NCBI GenBank assembly: GCA_008933995.1
Contig: WARS01000011.1
Span: 7,283,516 to 7,347,515 of the forward strand
Direction of reading: 5' to 3'
DNA: 64,000 nt
Source of the DNA: Datnioides undecimradiatus
Taxonomy: Eukaryota; Chordata; Actinopteri; Lobotiformes; Datnioididae
The position numbers and the translations under genes are program-made. This document shows, in pieces, positions 59,750-64,000 of this stretch (positions are counted from its first letter, which is position 1; the number at the start of each line of letters is the position of its first letter). The notes under the pieces are model-generated. The model was given only the letters and a program-made list of their open reading frames with translations, did not search any database and was not told where the DNA came from.

Positions 59750-62453
59750 CTATAATTTAAGTACAACAAATGTCATCAATACAAATATGTTGTCTGTCAA
59801 AAACTTTAAAAAAAAGTTAGTAAATTAAAGAATATTCTACATGAACAAAAAAAGTAATTAAAGTAAAAATAGCACTTTGTGTTTAACGGTCAGGTTGTCA
59901 ACAAAACCAATGAGCTGCTCGCGAACTACAATGCTTCAAGTATACACATGGACATCTAAGATTACTGTCCTCATTTAAGTGTCTGACCAAATGTGGAATA
60001 GCATCACAATCTCTCCTTCTCATCCCCAGGTACGGTGTGGAAGAATGGCCACAAAGGCAGAACATTATGATGTCACAGTGAAATTGACCTTTGATGTTTT
60101 TGTATACAAAACATCACCTCTTCATAGCATCCTATGAGACACCAGAGTGAAATGTTATCATCCTTGGTGCATTAAATCTTGACTTATGGCCAAAAATGGG
60201 TTTTGTGAGTTCACAGTGACCTTTAACCTGAGATTAACAACATCTAAACAATTAATTCTTGAGTTCAAGGGAACATGTTTGCCCACTTTAAAAGGGATTC
60301 CCTTGAGACATTCCTTAAAAATCATGTTTGTAAGTATGTACAGACAGACGGACAAAAGGACAACCTGAAAACATAATGCTTCCATCCCCAGCTATCACTG
60401 ACGTGGAGGTATAAATAATGGAGTTCATGAACAATTGTGTTCATATCATGCAGGTTTGCAGTGAGTTTTTGAAAAACTTCTATTAAACAACAAAACAATG
60501 TCAGATTATAAAATTAATTAAGGATTTTTTGAATTTGAGCATTAAATATCAGAACTTTTTTTATTCTGTCCAGCAAACACCCTTTAGTCAGGATCATATA
60601 AAACTACAGCAGCTTTATAAAAATGAACATGAATGACCAGGCTGTGTTTTGTTATTCTGAGAAGTATACCTCTAATTCTTGCATCACTTCATCCATAAAG
60701 TCGCTGGGGTTTTGCTTGTAGTCCACAGCTCTCTTGATCATCTCTCTGAACATCTGTTGTGACAGTGTCAGTCAGGACAATTAAAACACAGTGGCAGTTC
60801 AAGTGTTCTGGACCATTATGAGATTATACTGAATTGCAGGCTGAAATCATGTGATGCTCTGGCTAATAAAAGGAACTCCCTGAATCCTGTTGTAAGCTCA
60901 GGTTAAAATTGACTAGAAAAATTCTTTTGTAAAATTACAGAAATGTAATATTGAGTTTGAAATTCTTGAAGAACTGGACTTATGGATCACTGACAGGAGA
61001 AATAATGAAACATCAAACCTTCACAACATTGGTCCCATCAGCCGCTGATACAAAGTAAAATGGGAGTCCTTGTTTCTTCCCAAAGTTAAAACTTCTCTGT
61101 GTCACCTTCATATCAGCTACAGGTATGGAAAAAACATGTTCACAACTTTTTATTCTATTCTTGTTGGTTAAACAATAAATCAAATGGATAGAGAAAAAAT
61201 GACAACATGTACAGAAAACATTTTAAAATGCTGACATATCCTACTGTAACATTCACATTAATCCACTTCTATGTGTGCCTTATTAGAGCCAGACTCACCA
61301 TCAATTTTGTTGGCCACCACACAACATGGTATCTCTGGTCTGTACTCTCTCAGCTCCTTGTACCAGTTGGCCAGATTTTTATATGTGATCTTCCTTTGAA
61401 CATCAAAAACCTGAGAGAAAGAAGAGAAGTTTACAAAAGACTTCGGTCTTCATTGCTGACAGTGAAGCACCTCCTCAGCAGTCACATTACAAGTGTATTT
61501 TTATATTTCATCATTTGCCTTGCACAATGCACAAAGAAGGGCAAAGGAAAATACGAATACATTATCTTAGTACTGAATACATTTTACAGTCATTTTTTTA
61601 TAGTCCCTCATTATTCCCATTTTATCTTCCTGCACAGGGAAGGCTAAATGATTACTGAAAGGCAACTGTATTGAACACCAAAGTGTGTCCTACCATGATG
61701 CATGCATGTGCTTTGTGGTAGTATGACGGATGCATGCTCTGAAACCTCTCCTGACCAGCAGTGTCCCAAAAGTCTGCCAATCAAAAACAAACAACAAAAC
61801 ATTTCTGCTGCTGAAGCATCGCAGACAATAATCTACTGCCTAAAATTAAATCCTGTGGTGACTGAGAGCAATAGAAAGCAAATACATAACACATACCAAC
61901 TGCTACTGTCTTGTTTCCCACAGTGGCTGTGTGTTTGTAGAGAGTCAAAGCATAGGTAGACAACTGCTGTGGACGACTGCAGAAAGAGTTTAGGAGCTTA
62001 ACCATTCAGAACAAACGATCTGCTTTATTGGAAACATACCGGCTTTACCTTAAACAACATGTTAATGTGTCACAAGTGTCAAAAGGAATTTGGAAGGATG
62101 ATATAAGATGATATACAAAATGACAATTGCAGATGTTTTATTTTATATCTAAAGTGGCTAAAGGATACTATTCGTCCATGAGGAACCTCTCCATCAGCCT
62201 ATAACAGAGAAAAACAATCTGTGTCAACAGAACAATAACATTGTTACACAGGCTAACAGATCATCCACTGATGAAGGTTCATGACAAATTGTGAAACAAA
62301 ACAACTACAGGAGTTCGCGAGTAAGCGTGGCACAGAGAACACTCACTTAGATTTACCAACGGCGCTGTCTCCCAAACAGATGATCTTCACTTGTTCGTCA
62401 GCATCGTACTTCTTTTGGTCCAGTTCAGGGATGCTTCCATCGTCGCCAGCCAT
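59669..62453 (-). CDS. rabl2: RABL2 small GTPase (complete, 8 coding exons)
   Basis: RABL2 is a Rab-like GTPase that, with CEP19 and the IFT-B complex, starts intraflagellar transport at the ciliary base; this function is known for the family. Eight exons (62347-62453, 62169-62198, 61897-61976, 61694-61773, 61299-61410, 61019-61116, 60670-60753, 59669-59749) total 672 nt and encode 223 residues plus TGA, close to about 228 in human RABL2. Motifs: P-loop GDSAVGKS (28-35), DTAGQE (76-81), NKID (133-136), SAAD (160-163). The C-terminal tail is acidic and has no cysteine, so it is not prenylated, as expected for RABL2. The ATG at 62451-62453 gives the family's N-terminus (acidic, then LDQKKYDAD). 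The intron after exon 2 looks U12-type. Confidence 0.97.
60050..60414. repeat. Old interspersed repeat in rabl2 intron
   Basis: Stretches such as GTGACCTTTAACCTGAGATT, TTCTTGAGTTCAAGGGAACA, ACAGACGGACAAAAGGACAA and CCTGAAAACATAATGCTTCC resemble a widespread teleost repeat that reads 'gacggacaacccgaaaacataatgc' in fresher copies. It lies in the last intron of rabl2 (59750-60669). Family name and exact ends are not known to me. Confidence 0.65.
60670..60753 (-). CDS. rabl2: rabl2 exon 7: C-terminal helix
   Basis: The exon encodes MFREMIKRAVDYKQNPSDFM then DEVMQELE, matching the RABL2 C-terminal helix. Phase 0 on both sides; donor GTATAC. Confidence 0.95.
61019..61116 (-). CDS. rabl2: rabl2 exon 6: SAA motif
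   Basis: The exon encodes ADMKVTQRSFNFGKKQGLPF then YFVSAADGTNVVK, with the G5 motif SAA. The donor GTTTGA is weak but the join to exon 7 is in frame and matches the family. Confidence 0.95.
61299..61410 (-). CDS. rabl2: rabl2 exon 5: NKID motif
   Basis: The exon encodes VFDVQRKITYKNLANWYKEL then REYRPEIPCCVVANKID, with the guanine-specificity motif NKID. The donor is GTGAGT. Confidence 0.96.
61694..61773 (-). CDS. rabl2: rabl2 exon 4: switch II / DTAGQE
   Basis: The exon encodes DFWDTAGQERFQSMHPSYYH then KAHACIM. It contains the G3 motif, ends at GTAGGA, and leaves in phase 0. Confidence 0.96.
61897..61976 (-). CDS. rabl2: rabl2 exon 3: switch I region
   Basis: The exon encodes RPQQLSTYALTLYKHTATVG then NKTVAV. 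It follows CTCTTTCTGCAG and ends at GTATGT. A TCCTAAAC motif about 12 nt before the acceptor fits a U12 branch site. Confidence 0.95.
62160..62168 (-). other. rabl2: U12-type 5' splice site in rabl2 intron 2
   Basis: Read on the - strand the intron begins GTATCCTTT, the exact minor-spliceosome donor consensus. The candidate branch site TCCTAAAC (+ strand 61988-61995) lies about 12 nt before the acceptor, within the short distance typical of U12 introns. Confidence 0.8.
62169..62198 (-). CDS. rabl2: rabl2 exon 2, 30-nt microexon
   Basis: Thirty nt after the acceptor CTGTTATAG encode LMERFLMDE plus split codons, continuing the known RABL2 sequence. The 5' splice site is GTATCCTTT (+ strand 62160-62168 reversed), an exact minor-spliceosome consensus. 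Phase 2 on both sides. Confidence 0.93.
62347..62453 (-). CDS. rabl2: rabl2 exon 1: start and P-loop
   Basis: The exon starts MAGDDGSIPELDQKKYDADE and contains the P-loop GDSAVGKS. It ends in phase 2 at a GTGAGT donor. Confidence 0.96.
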
Positions 62454-63616
62454 TGTTCTTATAACAAGTCTCTATCACTTTCAAATGGGCGATTTTGTCC
62501 CTCCAAAATAGCATGAATTTACCCGAAAGAACGATCTACGCTCTCACAGAACCTAGCATCCGACGGCTATTTTGACAATGACAATAGTGTTAACTAGCTT
62601 TCCATCGGTTAGCTGAGGTTAACATCGCGTGCTTCGGCTTGATATCGCGCATTTCACATCGCCCGTCGGTCTACACACAACAAAACAGACGCTATCTGAA
62701 ACCGAGAACTGTAAAACGACGTATTTTTGAAGGCTCTTCTGAGTACTACACCGGCTACCGTGTGTGCAGTACAACGACTGCTAGTCAAGAGTCGGCTAAC
62801 TGAAATAGCTAGCACTGCTAACATGTGTTTATCGAGGTTACCAAGTACCGCCGACTGGCTGGTGTATATTATTTCTGTCTATCACAATCGAACGTAAATT
62901 AATTTTCAATACTTATCGAGGTATTCATACATTAACGTTTGTGATGTTGCATGATGTCCCCTACAGTTTTCGTTTCTATGCAACAGGGACGCTGGAAGGA
63001 CCACTTCGTCATCTTTTCGGCTGTCCTCACAGGTGCCTGACAAAAATGTTCTTCGCTCTCACTAATCCGGTTAGTATTTCAAGTTACTATTATGGAATTA
63101 AAACAAATTCAATTTAAGTAACTTTACATAAAATTACGAGGCAAAAATACATTGACAGGTGTAACCAAACTTTCAAGAGGAATAACTAATAACATTGGTA
63201 AATGAGCAACACAAATGGTCTGCTAGGCCACTGTTCTTTTTCCTATTTTCCCTTAATCTTATGCCAGGTTCGTAAATCGCCACGTTTGCTCTGCTTTGAA
63301 GCAAATCTAAGGTACGGTGAGGCAACATTTACTAGTCCGTTACACAGTGCTCAGATACAAATTAGGACAAGTTTTTGCAGTGAAAATGTTTTCTTATAAT
63401 ACACAAATGATAGACGTGTCACTGGTGAAACTTTAAATTCAGTATAATTTACTTCAAATACTTACAGTGGTAATAACCCAGACAAAGTGCCAAGTACCAA
63501 TACAACAGGGCCTATAACTGGTAATAAAATATAATTCTCAATAAACCTGAGCAGTTTGCTTTCTGTGCTTTATTTGCTACTGCTGTGTAAAGTTCCAGCT
63601 AAAATCATACGTGACA
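62454..63616. promoter_or_regulatory. rabl2 promoter and intergenic region
   Basis: No TATA box is seen near the rabl2 start. The DNA from 62520 to 62830 is richer in CpG than its surroundings, as for a housekeeping-type promoter. GTTTCTATGCAAC (62972-62984) resembles an imperfect RFX X-box, the regulatory element of ciliary genes. I see no gene in the interval; the polyadenylation signal of the next gene is at 63569. Confidence 0.45.
63569..63574 (-). terminator. Polyadenylation signal of ODF3-like gene
   Basis: TTTATT on the + strand (AATAAA on the - strand) lies about 45 nt past the stop codon at 63617-63619. Confidence 0.5.
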
Positions 63617-63938
63617 TTATTCAGGCACATCTACAATGAAGGGTGAGATGTACTGTGAGTGACGCAGTCCAAAGGAGAAGCTTGGAGCTTTTTTTCTTGT
63701 GAAGGTCACCTAGAAGGAAATGAATGTCAGTGAATGATCAGAATCTAAAGTTTGGTGCTGTTGTAATGATCAAATAAGCCATAAAGGGGTTTCTCACCTG
63801 TTCAGGATAGTGTGCACCAGGTCCTGGCTTCTTTGTGGTCTCACCAGGTGTGAAGTTGCGGCCTGTCATGCTGTACTGGGGAGGTCTTTCCCTGTAAGTA
63901 CAAGGGTCCACAACTTTGTAGGCAGCAGGGCCAGGAGT
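63617..63938 (-). CDS. odf3b: ODF3/SHIPPO (CIMAP1) family protein, C-terminal two exons
   Basis: Two exons (63798-63938 and 63617-63709) encode the end of an outer dense fiber 3-like protein, a microtubule-associated component of sperm flagella and cilia. Visible are the Pro-Gly-Pro (SHIPPO) repeats TPGPAAYKVVDP and KPGPGAHYPEQ, then APSFSFGLRHSQYISPF and IVDVPE before TAA. They are separated by an 88-nt intron with GTGAGA and a TTCCTTCTAG acceptor. The 5' part lies right of the window. The symbol rests on family plus location beside RABL2 and SHANK3, as human ODF3B is also in 22q13.33; another CIMAP1 family member is possible. Confidence 0.85.
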
Positions 63939-64000
63939 CTGTAGGAAAACAAAAGTATTGAGGACAAGTGTCAATAACAGGATATCTGTATTTGTAAAAT

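Noticed and set aside
61207-61647. 146-residue open frame on the + strand
   Set aside because: Antisense to rabl2 exon 5 and its flanking introns; a shadow of the real gene.
1-64000. tRNA, rRNA, CRISPR, prokaryotic operons or origins
   Set aside because: None seen; the window is vertebrate genomic DNA and no RNA gene structure was recognised by eye.

Overview
This is vertebrate genomic DNA from a ray-finned fish, most likely a spiny-rayed (percomorph) teleost. The genes are split by GT-AG introns, coding DNA is a small minority, and long (TG)n/(CA)n microsatellites are frequent. Several degenerate interspersed repeats resemble families I know from percomorph genomes; this taxonomic call is from memory of those families, not from a search.

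Most of the window (about 1-58750, + strand) is the 3' two thirds of one large gene, SHANK3, the postsynaptic density scaffold. I place 12 constitutive-type coding exons between 15762 and 54255. They join without a frame break into 1357 residues: second half of the SH3 domain, PDZ domain, a long proline-rich region with Homer- and cortactin-binding motifs, and a C-terminal SAM domain. The SPN domain, ankyrin repeats and first half of SH3 must lie to the left of the window. One further in-frame 54-nt exon looks like a cassette exon, and one of the 12 is a 24-nt microexon. Two internal candidate alternative first exons (leaders with TATA boxes at 24714 and 43053, coding starts at 25165 and 43527) are in frame with the downstream exons. 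They would give proteins starting before PDZ or after PDZ. A candidate alternative last exon (49126) would drop the SAM domain. Introns hold microsatellites, a MITE with perfect terminal inverted repeats (901-1385), a hAT-like element (about 12380-12721) and another old repeat (about 41225-41360). A 3' UTR of up to 4.5 kb follows the stop at 54253-54255 and contains a strong G-quadruplex motif.

On the - strand, tail to tail with SHANK3, is a complete rabl2 gene (eight coding exons, 62453 down to 59669, 223 residues), a Rab-like GTPase of cilia. Its second intron has the exact 5' splice site of a minor-spliceosome (U12) intron. Further right, also on the - strand, are the last two coding exons of an ODF3/SHIPPO family gene (probably odf3b/cimap1b), whose 5' part is beyond the window. 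The block SHANK3-RABL2-ODF3B recalls human 22q13.33, but no acrosin gene is visible between SHANK3 and RABL2.

The genes do not form a pathway: SHANK3 is synaptic, while rabl2 and the ODF3-like gene are linked to cilia and flagella. The main points for follow-up are the candidate internal promoters of SHANK3, its alternative exons, the complementary TG/CA repeats around the first PDZ exon, and the U12 intron of rabl2.
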